A stretch of DNA of 64,000 nucleotides from Embiotoca jacksoni (Eukaryota; Chordata; Actinopteri; Embiotocidae), in contig JAKOON010000006.1 in NCBI GenBank assembly GCA_022577435.1, positions 24,230,004-24,294,003 on the forward strand, given 5' to 3'. Each line of letters begins with the position of its first letter. Position 1 is the first letter of the stretch. Shown here piece after piece: positions 37,644 through 49,551 of the stretch. The translations under genes and the position numbers were made by a program. The notes under the pieces were generated by a model. That model was not told where the DNA came from. It saw only the letters and a list, made by a program, of their open reading frames with translations, and ran no database searches.

Positions 37644-40600
37644 TTAAAGGGTATTATTGTACGTAGGTGATAAAAGATATATTGCTAATTGTAATTGTTG
37701 AGGATATATTGTATATTGCTCATCAGTGGTATGAATTGATTTATGAGCGATGTGCATAGCGTCTATGAATATATATATCATACAGTATGGTATAAATGTA
37801 CAGAAAGATAACTGTATAAAATGTATGAGGTATATAAAAACATATATACACATATGTAATAAACACATTCTATTAAATATGATATAACATATAATATATA
37901 TATAGAAGTAGCCGTGATGTAGTGATGGTGAAAAGAGTCCGGTGACACGGACACATGCAGAGCTACATTATGATGTGCTGGCTTTGTAAAGTCTGACTGC
38001 TGTCGGGACCAACGACCTGGACAACTAGGATTACCGCCCACGGGTTGTATGGCTCCGCCCACAGGTTGTATGGCCCCACCCACAAGTCAAGTTGCAGGTT
38101 ACTTCAGTGTTAATCTCATATGTAGTGAATTGTCGAGTAGCTCGAGCTACTGGTGTGTTGAGTATGAATTTGCTATTGTTCACATAACATGGTGGAGCTC
38201 AGCTATGTGGGTTAAAGCGTGGACGCTTCACACATGTTCGGCCCGACAGACACCCCAGAACATTTACACCATCATGTTAAAGAGAGTCACAACCTCCCTT
38301 TCTGCTGCAGTCACTTCGCTCTATCTGATGGGACACCATCTCATGTAAAACCTGCTGACGGACTCTGAACCAGTTCGACCCCTCAGGTCTTTTAGTCGTT
38401 CCTCCACGAAGGACTAAAATTTCTGCCGAGTCAGCTTTTATCTGCGTCGCTGCAACAGACTGCCGGAGGATCGGCGAGCTGCCGGCAGTGTTGAACTTTC
38501 CAAATGGAAAATTGAAAATCCACCTCTTCAGCCTTGCTTTTAATGGCTTTAAGACATATCTTAACTTTATTATACTGACTTTTAAAAGTTTCCTTCTATA
38601 CATGTGCTTTTCTTTATTCATTTCCTTCACACCTTTCATCATCTGTTTAGTTACTTTCACATACTTTTAATTCCTCTCATCTCTCCTATCTAGTGTTTTA
38701 TCAAACCTTCTGAATAACTGTAACTTTTCATCTTTTCAATGGATTGTCCTCATCTTGTATACTCATTTTTAGTTTCTAGTTCTTATTTCACTCCATTTTA
38801 TTACTCTTATTATCATTTTAGCTTTTAATTTATCTTCTAGATTTCATTTATCGCTATCGTCTTGCGTGCATTTGTCTCAGTGGTTTTTACATTCTTATTT
38901 TCCTTTTAATTAGTTCTCAAATATATGAATTTTTTTCTGGTATACAACTGCATGTCTTATTATTGGCCTGTCAATCATCTGTAAAGCACTTTGAACTGCA
39001 CCAAAATGTATGAAAAGTGCTGTATAAATAAAGTTTGATTGATTGATTGGTTTGTGTGGTATTGCGACATTAATATTTGAGCCACAAAGATGTATTTTAG
39101 GAAGTCACAGTGACTTCACCGTCGACCGCCAAATTCTTGGCAGTTTATTATCGAGTCTAATTGAACATTTGCGCCAACTTTGAGGAGATTCCCTCAAAAC
39201 GTTCTTGAGATGTTGTGTTAACGAGAACGGGACGGACGGACGACCTGATAATCAAAAATCAGAGGGAACATTTATCAGCAAATACTACTGAGCTAAAATG
39301 AAAGATTCATTAATTATAGAAATATTATACCTCAATCTATTAGTCAGATATTTTACTGATGAAGCCAAACAGTCTCTGGGGAACACGTGTGGGTGGCGGT
39401 CGCAGCCAAAAAGGCCGAGTGAGACGCGCATCACGCCTGCTGCCGTGCGATGAGTGTTGGTGTCTCGTCTATTTTTCACGCTAATGGTTCCCAGCAAAAA
39501 ATAGAAAAGATCATCACATCAGCAACATTACATAAAACTGACATAAACAAAACCTTTCGCCATATTTTCAATGCCCAAGTTATACCCATACCCGTTAAAG
39601 GAAAAAAAATGTTTAACCATTTTAGTCCTTTCATTTGGAGTCACGTGTACTTTTGAAGTCTCAGCAGAAACCCATTTTGGATATAATTATGGCATATTTT
39701 AACAAGTGAAGGGCAACTTTTCTTCGGTTCTCTCGGACTCCCTCCTCTCGATCAGTGTGGACACACGAGTCCAGGTGGAAGAATTTGTTCCTTTTGGGAA
39801 TGTTTTGAGATATTACACAGCTGATCAGACAAAGACATCTGATGTTACCAACTTGGGCTGTAGGAAGTTGTAATGCCGGGTTTTTTTGTGTTTTTTTTTT
39901 TATGGTTTTCTGATACATTGGCAAACTGATATTATACAACCAGTAGCTCCGCCCCAGAGATCTGATTGGTCAACTGAACATCTGGAACAGATCATCATGA
40001 CATCACATCCTGCTCATCACTAGAAATATCACTCCACCTCCTCAATGGAATATAGAATTATAATAGAGTTTCATCTAATATGTAATATAATGTAGTTTCT
40101 ATTAAATGACCCATTTGGTGAAGTCGGGTCTCTTTTGGTCCTTTTTGGTCGCTCCGAGCACCCGTACCGTAACACCACGGATAGTCACGCACTTACAATC
40201 CTAGAGGAGGCTAGCTGGACCGGTTTGGTTTGAACACATGACATGGAGCTAAAATGTTAAAAACACATGAGAACATGGATATCTTTGTTCATCAGATATC
40301 TTTGTTCATCAGATATCTTTGTTCCTCTGATATCTTTGTTCATCAGATATCGTAGTTCATCAGATATCTTTGTTCCTCAGATATCTTTGTTCCAACCAGA
40401 CTGAGCTAGCTGATCAGTTTAGTGTTTCTATGTTCTGTATTTATTCAGTTGGAGACTAGAAATCCTCTCTGTTGCTAGGGTGGTTGCTAAGGGTTGGACT
40501 ACTTCCTGGAGTAGTAAACATTGCATACGTTATATAAGAGTCTACTGATGCGACTGATTGTTTTCCAGTTGTTAGTCATACCCCGTGTGTTGCCATGGAA

Positions 40601-42724
40601 ACGAAGATCACTAACAAAAAGTTTTATATTTTGAGAATGAGTTGCTCCACAATATGAACACATGTAGATTACATGTATAAGATAACCAAACAGAAATATC
40701 TGATATAAAGGAATTCTGACTCATAATTAAAAATAACATGAATCCTACTGGACTGATTAAAAAAAAGAGCTAATACAAAAAAAAAAAGTGAGGTGTGCTG
40801 TATTGTTTCTAGGATACGAATGACATGTTGCATGTAACATGCACCGAGGACAGTCAGCTAAAACATGAAACAAACTCCACACTTCAGGTGCTGAAAAAAA
40901 CTGGATGTCACTTTCCAAAGTCTTTCCTCGAGACTCGTGTAGACGTGTTGTGAACAGCAACCCGACCACCGACTGACCTATGGGGACGCAGCTTATTCTA
41001 TGCAATAAGAAGTCCTTTATGTGTGGAATGAGCACGAGTGCGTTTTGTGGAGGCCGAGCCACAGAGCCGGCGTTGTGCCGGCCTCAAATCCTCTTTACAG
41101 CTTGATGAAACCCTCCAGAACGTTCCTCGGTGCTTTACCCTCGTTGGTCAGAGGGCAGATCTCACATCCTCAGAGACTCCGCCTCCTCTACACCCCGTCA
41201 TCTCACCACAGAGCAAAACCTGAACTGGATTCAGCTCCTATTGCAGGGTTTGATACTGACAGCAGCTGACAGGACGTTAACCACAACAACAGTCAAGTCA
41301 AAGGAGTTTCAGTGAAAGAGGCTCGGGACTTTTTCAAAGCTGTAAGAACTGAGGGAGGAAGTTCTTCTGTTATTGTGTCCTCACAGAGGACTTCCAAGTT
41401 CCTGTAACTGTGTTCTGTGCTACTTTTTTTTAGCTCTTGTGTTGACGCAAGTGTGCATTGACTGGTGAAACACGCGAGCCAATGAAGCACAAGCAACCGG
41501 CATTTCCAAAAACCCAGAGTGAGCAAACAGCCACGAAAGATGAACAACGAACGACTGAGACGAACTGAGGATGAAGTCCAGGCTTTACTGAGCCTTCATG
41601 CCACGGAGGCCGAGCTGCCATCAGTCACCATCACAACCGACCCCCCGTTATGTGAACAGGTCTTCAGTGGACAGCGTACCTGTTTGTACATGTAGCGCAG
41701 CATGAAGTCCAGCAGGAAGGACTTTCCCTTGCGGAACGCTCCGGCCACCGAGACGACCACCACGTGGAGGTCCTGCACCTCCTCCTGGAGCAGCAGCTTC
41801 TCCAGCGCCTCCTCCTGCAGTGAGAACGAGTGCTCCTCCTCGTCCGCCACCACAATCTGCACCGGCCGGGCCACGCCTACCTCCTCCTCCTCTTCCTCCT
41901 CATCCTCCAGCAGGTCATCGTCCTCTTCTTCACGCCTTATCTGAGATGTATCTGATGTGAACCCGCGGCCACCTGAGAGGGGAAATATGATCAAAATATG
42001 AACCATTCAATCCGTCAAACACAAATTAGTATTTAAAGTAGAGATTTATCATATTTAAAACATGCCTGTAGTGGAGCTTTAAACGTTTTCCCTCGATCAG
42101 TAGCCATACACTAATGATGAGAGCACGTATAATAGTTCTGTTTATTCTGGTATATCGCTGCAACCCTACTGGTGAATGCTCCATGATGTTTACCTGGCCT
42201 CTTCATTTGGAAGTGGTTCGTAGCCTCCTCCTCTGAGGGGGTGGGGGGGGGGGGGGGGGGGTGCAGGGCAGGTGTGCAGCTAAGAGTTCATGTGTTCTCA
42301 GTCCTACCGTCTACTTTAACCCCCGGAGAAAACACCGCGGGTAAGCAGCAGTGATGTCATCAACCATCAGTGAGGTCAGTCACCATCTTTACTAGTTCGG
42401 ATCAGTTTGAAACAGGAAGTGACCATATTTGGACGAGCTGGGGGAGGAGCCAGCGGTGGATCTGACCGATCTGATTGGAAACCTGACGATACTACGTCCC
42501 GCCCACCGATAGCTGTAAGCTGACTGCACCACAGGCCTGTCAATCAAACAGACACGCCCCCAAAAACAGGTCTTCTTGAATCTTCTTTTCTAATGAATGA
42601 GGGATTATTTTCAGATGGACCTCCAGAGAGAGAAAGAGAGAGAGAGAGAGACAGAGAGAGAGAGAAAGAGAGAGAGAGACAGAGAGAGAGAGAAAGAGAG
42701 AGAGAGACAGAGAGAGAGAGAGAC

Positions 42725-42755
<31 letters not shown>

Positions 42756-45700
42756 CAGAGAGAAAGAGAGAGAGACTTACTACGTTTTGCGTACATACAA
42801 TATCTGATCAGTAACAGGAAGTAGAATTCTTCTGTGGGAACTGTTTGTGTATCTTGAGTGATTGTCGCTGTGTTTTGGGTCGGTACTCTGTTGAAGGAAC
42901 GAGGACCTGCGACTGACAGTGGACATCGTTTCACTTCATTATGCGTGGACGGCCTCGGCATCAGATTGTGCCCTGAAAAAATGTGGCGTGCATTTGAAAA
43001 AGGTTCTTTGCGCTCACGAAGGCCGCCATGTCAGGAGGTTTCTGTGACCATCAGCACCAGAAGGACTCTTCAGAGCAGCGTACACACCGTATAGGACATC
43101 TATGTACAGTAATGAGCAGAGGAACTGTCTGTCTGACTAACATATGACGAGGCAGTACGGGAAGCAGCTCTAATGCTCTTTCTAATCTGACTCTCTCTGT
43201 ACCGCAGACAGCAAACTGCTTCAACAAAAAGGAAGCGAGCCTCCAGCTCTCAGCCGAACCATGTTCTCTTCTTGGAAAACGTCTGAATACAAAGCTGATG
43301 TGACTTTCCAAAAAGCTCACATTTCATCACATCTGTGCAGAGGACATTCGTCCACGAGTATGGTGGCTTGTAAATAAATATCCATTTTCTGTCTGGTTGC
43401 TTGTATCTTTTTGGAAGTTTTTCTTTCCATATAAACAATTTTCAGTGGAAAAGGTCATGAAGTCGAGGAAAGATGAGAAGGAGAGTTCATGAGGAGGTGG
43501 TAAAAGACATCCACGGAGCTCAGAGAGTCCGACTCCACTTCCACGAGGCAACGTAATTATGGGATGGCGGAGGGTAATGACATGGATCTGTCTGGTGACG
43601 TTGTGTCTGGTCTGCAGATAAAGTCCTAAAACACAGTGTCTCCCCTCCACGGTCACAACACCACCTCTTTTTCTGAAATCTGCATTTAATTTCAGCACTT
43701 TTCAGGAGAAATGAAGCATTGCTTCAGTCAACTGAAGGGAATCAACAAATCCTTCCAACTCCGCTCCCTCGTCAGAATAAAAACATGTTTAAAACTAAAC
43801 AAAGACATCTTAAAATGAAATAGAGCTTCTTTCACACAGTCGTATTTCTTCTCTACAGTTCGACTGTAGTCACGAAGGCCCAGTTTTTCCCACAGAGATC
43901 AATCAGCTGCTGGATGGAAAAAGTTCCCGTCAGTGAGTTGGTCAGAGGACGGCAGCGCTGCAGCTTTACAGTAAATAGACAGAGCTGTTGGTCAGAGTCC
44001 GTTATAACCCGGAGACCAGGAAAGCTTTCAGCTCTCCTTGTATGGCAGCAGTACGCTCCACTGATCCTCAGCTCTGCCCTCATGGCATCGAGGTATTTCA
44101 GGAGGACACGCTTCACTGTTTTTGGAGCTTTTTGCCTTCATCAGGAAGCAGAGAGCAGGAAAAGGCACTTCATCAAATCAATTCATCAACTAACATCGAG
44201 ACTTTCTAATTGACGAGTTTGCTGAACTTGATTTGTTCTTTCCCATGAGCAGTCAGTCGGCCCATAATACTCTGAACTTCAGCAGCAGATCAAAGATCAC
44301 TCTCAGGCAAAGGTGTCGCTCCCTGGCTGTTATTATAATGCGAGTGGCTTTGACCCAGACACTATAGGGCAAACCATATCTCTCTATATACAGTAGATTC
44401 ATAAATGTCCTTGTCTGTCCGCACATCTCCACAACCGTTCGTCCCACCTGTTTCTACCTCGGTCGGTGTGTTGCCGGGATTGTGCCTTCTGTGCGATTTG
44501 GACACGCGACCCGTTCGATATTAAAACATCTGCATAAAAAGGTGACTGCAAAACACGTGAAAAGAAGCACTGCAGAGCAGAGACAGAAAAAGAGCCGAGT
44601 GTTTCCACAGCGAGCTCTTCTCAACAAACTGGATTTGCCTCTGTTAAAACATTAAGCAGCAGCCAACTGCTTTTACTTTCAATCTCACACAAGTCGAATA
44701 ACAAACCTACCGCCGTCACGAGGTCGAGCGAACAGCTGCATTAACGTCTAAAATGCATTTTACTGCTGTAAATGTTTATGGTTGTGCTGATTTTAATAAC
44801 TACGGCAAAACAAAAAGATCATCACATATTTATATCAGCGTTGTCTGTGAGAACCACGTACATAAATAAATGTACTTTGCTAAGTTCCACCACTGCTTAT
44901 TTAAAATATGAAATGATATTTTCTCAGTTAAGTGACATTTGACTTACACGACCTTCACATTTAGTGAATGTTAATCGCTGCTCACTGCTAATGCATTACT
45001 GCTGGATAAAAGTGCACCGGTTCACCCGGATATGTTGGACCTGCCCGGGGTCCTCTTTCGGCCCGAGATGCATCACACGCCATCTTCACCATTAAATGAT
45101 AATATTACATGAAATGAAAACATCTGGTGAAGCGTGTGTTCACCAAAGAAAGCCAGGAATCACTGGACTAATACTTTAGAGGAACAAAACGAGTTGTTCT
45201 GACACATTCAGAGTCACTATCCCTCTTTTCCATCAACAGGCAGCTCACTTCATGCATCTGCTTATCAACTTCATATATTAAAAGGCTCATTAATGCTGTT
45301 TTGTACTTCTGTGTTAACAATGTCACTTATTAGCTGCATTTTAGGAATATAAAGTACTTTGTGATGCCCCAAAAAATACATACATTTAAATTATTAAAAT
45401 TATATCATAAACATGTGACAACTAGTCGACTTATCTTAATCCAGAGATTACTAGTTGACCAGGAGACTCTAGTCTGGTTCTAATAACTCTTCAATGTGAC
45501 TTTGGCCCTAAATCCACAACTTTCTTCTATTTGCAATGCAACTATTTTTTTTAAATGTCTTCTTTGAAGATAGATTTTGGGGACAACTACATTTAAAAAA
45601 CAAACTAACGTTACTGATAGTTGTTGAAACGTCACTTAGGTAAATGTGACAAACATGATGTAGTGCAGTCGTACCTCAGAAACAGTGAGCCGGGGGTCAA

Positions 45701-48700
45701 ACCAAGACGAGTTGTCTCCTGTCTGGCAGCAGTGTTTTGAAAGGAGAGTGGATGGACACGGGATGTTTGGACGGGTTGGAGGCACACACACCTTCTGGAT
45801 CGGTGTATTTGTGTCGTGTGATTTTACTGCACATGGGTGGTTGACAAAATGACTTTGTTCAATGAATGCCAATAAATGCAGTAAAGAAACACACATTCAC
45901 TCGACAGGGCGCAGCGTCGTAATGATGGCCGTTGTTAGTACACTGAAATCATCACGTTATGAAGACAGATAGATCATTCATGTGCAATGATACAGAAGTT
46001 GTGGTGAAAAGATGTGGTGATCTTAGAATGACAAAGATTTGAGTTTAAAAGTGAAGCTCGTGAAATGATCCTAAAAATGTCCGTTTATTGGGTTAAACCT
46101 CGAGACGTCTCCCAGGTAAGCTATACAATCATGTCCCTTCTCGTTGGAGTGCACTTAAACTTCCCAACAGGGCATGACAAAATATCTCGAAGGTGCTTGC
46201 GTCACCCGCGCTGCTACTACTCCATCCTCAGAAAGACACTGTTCCCGTGACAACTCAGCGAACCGAGCAGGCCTGACCAGCCCGCGGCCTCGTGGGAAGG
46301 AGCTCAGCGTGGTTATTCAGGTCAGGACATGCAACGCTCTGCAGGCAGCAGCAATGGATGCACACGGTGGTTCTTGGGATGCCTTTGGGACCATGAATCG
46401 TCCCAACGTCCTCTGGACGAGCACATGAGCTGCCTCAAGGAAAAAAAGGCTTCTCCGCTACTAATGCGTGACGGCTGTCTGTCAATAATCTGTTCATAAC
46501 CGGGCCTCAAGATGCTGTTAGGCTGCAACACAACATACAAAACAAATCAACCAAATGTTCATTCTTCTTCTTGTTGCTTGTTCTGACACGTTCAGAATCA
46601 CGACTGCTTTTGCCAACGATGGTCTTTAACAGGTGGCTCGCTTTGTGTGTCAACTTCTATTTTAAAATCTCATTATTACAGCTTTGTATTTCTTGTGTAA
46701 TCTAGCAGAGTGTTTCTGATCACATTCAGTCAGGCCTGAAGCTTTCACTATGTTTTGATGCCCCAAAAATACATTAAAATAATTATATATATCTATATGT
46801 CAATAGATAGATAGATAGATCGATCGATCGATCGATAGACAGACAGATAGATAGATAGATCATCTAAATCTATCTGTCGCTCACTAAATCCTGACAGTGA
46901 CCCTCCCAACATGCTGGTTCTGGTCCGAGTCTCAAGTCAGCCGAGACAGAAAATGTAAAGTTTGTAATGTCACGATTTGAATTGATGTAGTAACAACAAG
47001 AACAACAACCAGTTTCTCAAAGCCTGGATATGAGGGATTATGCCGGGATTTTCCCGATATCCTGTCTGAATTAAGCCTCGGCTCCGTTTCATTAAAGCAG
47101 TGGCACATTAATTACCATGGAGATTCATTATGTGCCAGAAGATATTGTAGTATTATGAATATTTAGATTGATCAAGGAAACCTTGTATATTTCAGATCAA
47201 TCGTATCGAATGAAGTCTAAGTCTAATGAAACACTGATGACCCAAAATGTTCAAAAACTACAGAATCTACAGAATTTGTCATCACTGATGATCCTAACAG
47301 AGAAGATTAGATCATATTCAAGCAGCAGGTTTATCATTACAACGTCTGGTATTTTTCCTTTAACTTCCCTGGCGGTGCCGTGAGCTGTGTAACGATCAAC
47401 TCTGGACAACACAGAGGAAACGCTCCATTTCAAACACAACCATCACGAACGTAGAAACGATCAGCTCGTCTCAGACCAGCGCCGGTGTTGGGAGGGTCCA
47501 CGGCATCAAACATCTGCTGTCCGACCCCCTTTTGAGGTTCGGAAAAAGCTGTTTTTGCATTTATCTGAATGTTTTTGACCGCAGCGATCACAGTGTTTGT
47601 TTCTCTCCTCACTAAAAAAACATCATCCAAACCAAACAAAAAAAGATCAACAAGAAACACAACGTTCACAAGAACACGACCTCCTGCTGTGTTCCAGAGG
47701 AAAATAAACACGTTCGCTTCTGGGTTTAAAAACATAAAAGTAAAATCAGTCAAAGCAGTTGCATTCAAATGTAACCGTTACATCTGGTGTGTGATTGACG
47801 TCAACACAAGCCTGTCAATCTTCAAGGACACAAGCACTTGTCCCAACATGTCAGTGTGCCGATATAATAGTTGGAACTATTACAGACCGGGTCTGTCTGC
47901 AGACGTCAACTTCAAGACCACATATTGTATAACTCAGATGTCCGTTGCTCTTTTGACTATGAAACGGGTCGAGGTGTTCAAGAAATGGTGACAGACAGGT
48001 GCGTTTTCACAACAACCAACAGAAACATAAGGAGTGGCCCAGCTGATCTCAAAGGTCTGAGGAGGCCATGCTGCTGCTCACACACTGATCCAGACATCCT
48101 CCCGTCCCGTCCCGTCCTGTCCTCACCGGGTCACAGATGGACAAGTCGGTTTGGAGGTTCACGTGAAGAGTTTCAGAGGACGTCAGAGAGCTGGTGGTCT
48201 TAAAATGAAATAAGTGTCCGTTACTTCATTTATTAATCCTGCTATTATCCACTGCAACGTGTGCACCGATGATCCACGGTCACCGGCTGAAGGCTGACTT
48301 CACCGGCTGAAGGCTGACTTCACCGGCTGAAGGCTGACTTCACCGGCTGAAGGCTGACTTCACCGGCTGAAGGCTGACTTCACCGGCTGAAGGCTGACTT
48401 CAGACTTCAGGGAACACGTTTATTAAACCGTTTGTTTGTTAGCTTGCTCCGTTAGCTGGACCGCTAACAACACTGTCCCTGCAGGACGTCCACCGACCAG
48501 CGGGGACACGTCGTCCGAACACACGCCCGGTGCCCCACGAATCATGACAACATGCCATGTTTTCAGTGACATGTCCTCGGACTCGGACGGGCTCAGCACC
48601 GGTGGTTCGGGTGTTCGACGGAGCGGACCGGACCGCTGCCGGCGGGTCGCCGCCTCCACCACCGCCCGGTGCCCGGTGTCCGGTGCCCGGTGCCCGGTGT

Positions 48701-48827
48701 CCGGTGCCCGGAGGCGGCGCGCCTCTTCAACTCATCACCACTTTTAGACGTGTATTTAATTACCTTCTTTGAAGATGCTGTTATTGTGCTTCCGTCGCTT
48801 CAACCTGCTCTCCTCCGCCGCCGCCAT
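30010..48827 (-). CDS. atl2/atl3: Atlastin (ER membrane-fusion GTPase), complete
   Basis: Dynamin-superfamily GTPase that fuses ER tubules. Exons, 5' to 3': 48764-48827, 41680-41972, 36915-37049, 36600-36704, 36316-36366, 35172-35228, 34791-34883, 34458-34596, 32816-32943, 32509-32565, 32251-32322, 31398-31829, 30983-30997, 30010-30120. They sum to 1752 nt, 583 residues, the remembered length of human ATL2; phases agree. Start MAAAEESRLKRRKHNNSIF, an acidic stretch, then P-loop GAFRKGKS, DTQGAFDSQST, RDWSYPYEH (G4), a three-helix bundle, paired membrane segments in exon 31398-31829 (TLFAVMFVMYVVSLVTGFVG; SVATLCNLVMGATLTALCVW) and a basic tail ending SNNNVKKKN. Residues such as TGFTWRGGCERETTGI and CGGDKPYI favour ATL2; the neighbours rcor2 and SLC22 favour the ATL3 locus. 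Exon 36915-37049 uses donor AAG|GTCCGT. Confidence 0.93.
30121..30982 (-). other. Last atlastin intron
   Basis: Intron between the microexon and final exon. Its 3' end is a long C/T-rich tract (plus-strand GAGGAAGAGG repeats at 30121-30178) ending CTTCTTCCAG. No other feature. Confidence 0.6.
30983..30997 (-). CDS. 15-nt atlastin microexon (RTPRK)
   Basis: On the minus strand a strong polypyrimidine tract ends CTTCCAG, then 15 nt encode RTPRK, then donor GTGAGACC. It preserves phase 0 between LWEQ (31398) and VFFKLFEVVQ (30120). Human ATL2 has RSPRK at this point in one C-terminal isoform, as I recall it, which supports reality. Readthrough past 31398 would instead add a different tail ending at 31209. 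Confidence 0.8.
31836..32190. repeat. 12-bp minisatellite (GAACGAGACGGG)
   Basis: About 30 units immediately upstream (minus sense) of the atlastin exon 31398-31829. Read on the minus strand it is pyrimidine-rich and merges with the acceptor tract TTCTTTGTCTCAG. Arg-rich and Val/Leu/Arg-rich open frames across it are artefacts. Confidence 0.95.
32947..32996 (-). repeat. (CA)n / minus-strand (TG)n at an atlastin acceptor
   Basis: On the minus strand TG repeats end in TGTGTCAG directly at the start of exon 32816-32943. Confidence 0.95.
33133..34080. repeat. 27/28-bp minisatellite array, locus 2 (atlastin intron)
   Basis: About 34 units with the same ACTGGAAGTAAATGATCTGA core (many with GCTGGAAG) as at 22015-25075. 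Located between atlastin exons 32816-32943 and 34458-34596. Confidence 0.97.
35375..35850 (+). repeat. Possible LINE-derived fragment
   Basis: Ends with GATTATATAAAGAAAACTGA then ATTGAATGG, resembling Rex1/L2-like tails. Upstream frames (35383-35787) have no clear domain. Lies in an atlastin intron. Confidence 0.35.
37150..38220. other. Atlastin intron, AT-rich with simple repeats
   Basis: CCCTCGGGGATTAATAAAGT followed by (CTAC)n at 37265-37298 looks like a retroelement tail. An A-rich run spans 37610-37640. No gene recognised. Confidence 0.5.
38225..39050 (+). mobile_element. LINE 3' end (repeat family C)
   Basis: Broken frames give the C-terminal pattern of fish L2-like reverse transcriptases (RRCNRLPEDRRAAGSVELSK, then a KIENPPLQP-like stretch). 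A T-rich 3' UTR and the tail CTGTAAAGCACTTTGAACTG ... TAAATAAAGTTTGATTGATT follow. A second copy of the T-rich part lies at 56445-56697. Confidence 0.75.
39051..41679. other. Atlastin intron, little recognised
   Basis: Apart from a 17-bp minisatellite at 40277-40393, no gene or RNA feature was seen. Open frames at 40757-41621 lack domain signatures. Confidence 0.45.
40277..40393. repeat. 17-bp minisatellite (ATATCTTTGTTCATCAG)
   Basis: About seven imperfect tandem units inside an atlastin intron. Confidence 0.85.
42240..42262. repeat. Poly-G run
   Basis: About 20 consecutive Gs with a single interruption at its left; likely assembly-sensitive. Confidence 0.9.
42350..42627 (+). repeat. Interspersed repeat family A, truncated copy
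   Basis: Matches 12820-13125 closely, then switches at CCTCCAGA into the GA microsatellite. Confidence 0.85.
42626..42776. repeat. (GA)n microsatellite
   Basis: 150 bp of GA with AAAGA and ACAGA interruptions, arising exactly at a point in the family A repeat where other copies read CCAGAAAAC. Confidence 0.95.
45211..45420. repeat. Diverged repeat family D, copy 1
   Basis: Shares blocks with 46588-46795: GACAC.TTCAGA.TCAC, a CAACTTC..TAT..TAAAA block, CTCATTA, TTTGTA.TTCT.TGT, and GATGCCCCAAAAA..TACAT. Confidence 0.5.
46588..46795. repeat. Diverged repeat family D, copy 2
   Basis: Counterpart of 45211-45420 in the same orientation; followed by a GATA-type microsatellite at 46804-46861. Confidence 0.5.
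48281..48400. repeat. Six perfect 20-bp tandem repeats
   Basis: CACCGGCTGAAGGCTGACTT repeated six times without a mismatch, about 360 bp from the first atlastin exon. Confidence 0.98.
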
Positions 48828-48858
48828 CTTTCTTGACCTGCTGATGGAGGCAGGCCGC

Positions 48859-48960
48859 TGTGACGTCACAGAGCTCAGGTCCGCTGGGCTCTGTGACGTC
48901 ACAGATCTCAGGTCCGCTGGGCTCCGCGCGCCTAAAAATATACAATGGAGGTCCCGCCCC
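48859..48960 (-). promoter_or_regulatory. Atlastin promoter region with duplicated CRE
   Basis: Two copies of a 33-bp direct repeat (48859-48891, 48892-48924) each contain a perfect palindromic TGACGTCA (48861-48868, 48894-48901), 34 and 67 nt upstream of the atlastin ATG. Further upstream are a TATATTTTTA-like element (48933-48942) and a GC box (CCCGCCCC, about 48953-48960). CRE/ATF binding is inferred from the consensus. Confidence 0.6.
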
Positions 48961-48969
48961 CTCTTTTAA

Positions 48970-49550
48970 GCTAGCGATTTAGCTTCTCCGCTTGCAGCCT
49001 TTTCCTGGTGATTTCCGACCACATCCGAAGGCCAAAGAGCATGTACTACTTTACAAGGCTCCCATCGCTGGAGCCACCGACACAGCAGGAGAAATGTCCG
49101 CCTGCTTCGACCCAGATATAAAGTTCGTATCCGGAGAAACGCTCCGGCTTCTTTGTATTTCTTTAAACCAATCACGTTCATCACCTGCTGCTGCTTCTTC
49201 TTCGTTGGTCTGGCAGACGAGACGCGGCTAAAGCGCGTTGCTGCCCTCTTCCGTCCAAACGACGTCATTGCAACAAATCTCAATCTACTGGTACAAACCA
49301 GTTATGGAGGAATTCCAGCAGTTTCTGAGTTTTCTCCCTGATTTCTAGTCTAAGTATGGACGGCTGATTAAATATAGTATCCCCAGTTTATCTGGATCTC
49401 TGAACAGTGTCTTCCTTCTCACAGTTTAGATTGTACCCTGCAGAAGTTTCCCATCTGGGTGTTTTCCATTCTGGGCCAGTCCACATTTAAACCCATAGTA
49501 GCCTAATCTCAGTCTCAGTAATTTAACTTGGTCTGTGCTCTTCCTCCCAC
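48970..49550. other. Region upstream of atlastin, unassigned
   Basis: Moderately GC-rich with short open frames on both strands but no recognisable domain. May include the 5' part of the LINE that follows. Confidence 0.35.
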
Positions 49551-49551
49551 A

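Larger units (their letters stand above)
42780..48280. other. First atlastin intron, mostly unannotated
   Basis: Intron 1 runs 41973-48763. No exon, tRNA or transposase recognised. Contains two related diverged segments (45211-45420 and 46588-46795) and GATA/GATC/GACA microsatellites at 46804-46861. Confidence 0.5.

Noticed and set aside
42593..42961. Arg/Glu and Ser/Leu repeat frames
   Set aside because: Translation of the GA microsatellite.
44460..44525. Possible tRNA because of a GTTCGAT-like stretch
   Set aside because: No consistent acceptor stem or A box could be folded by eye.
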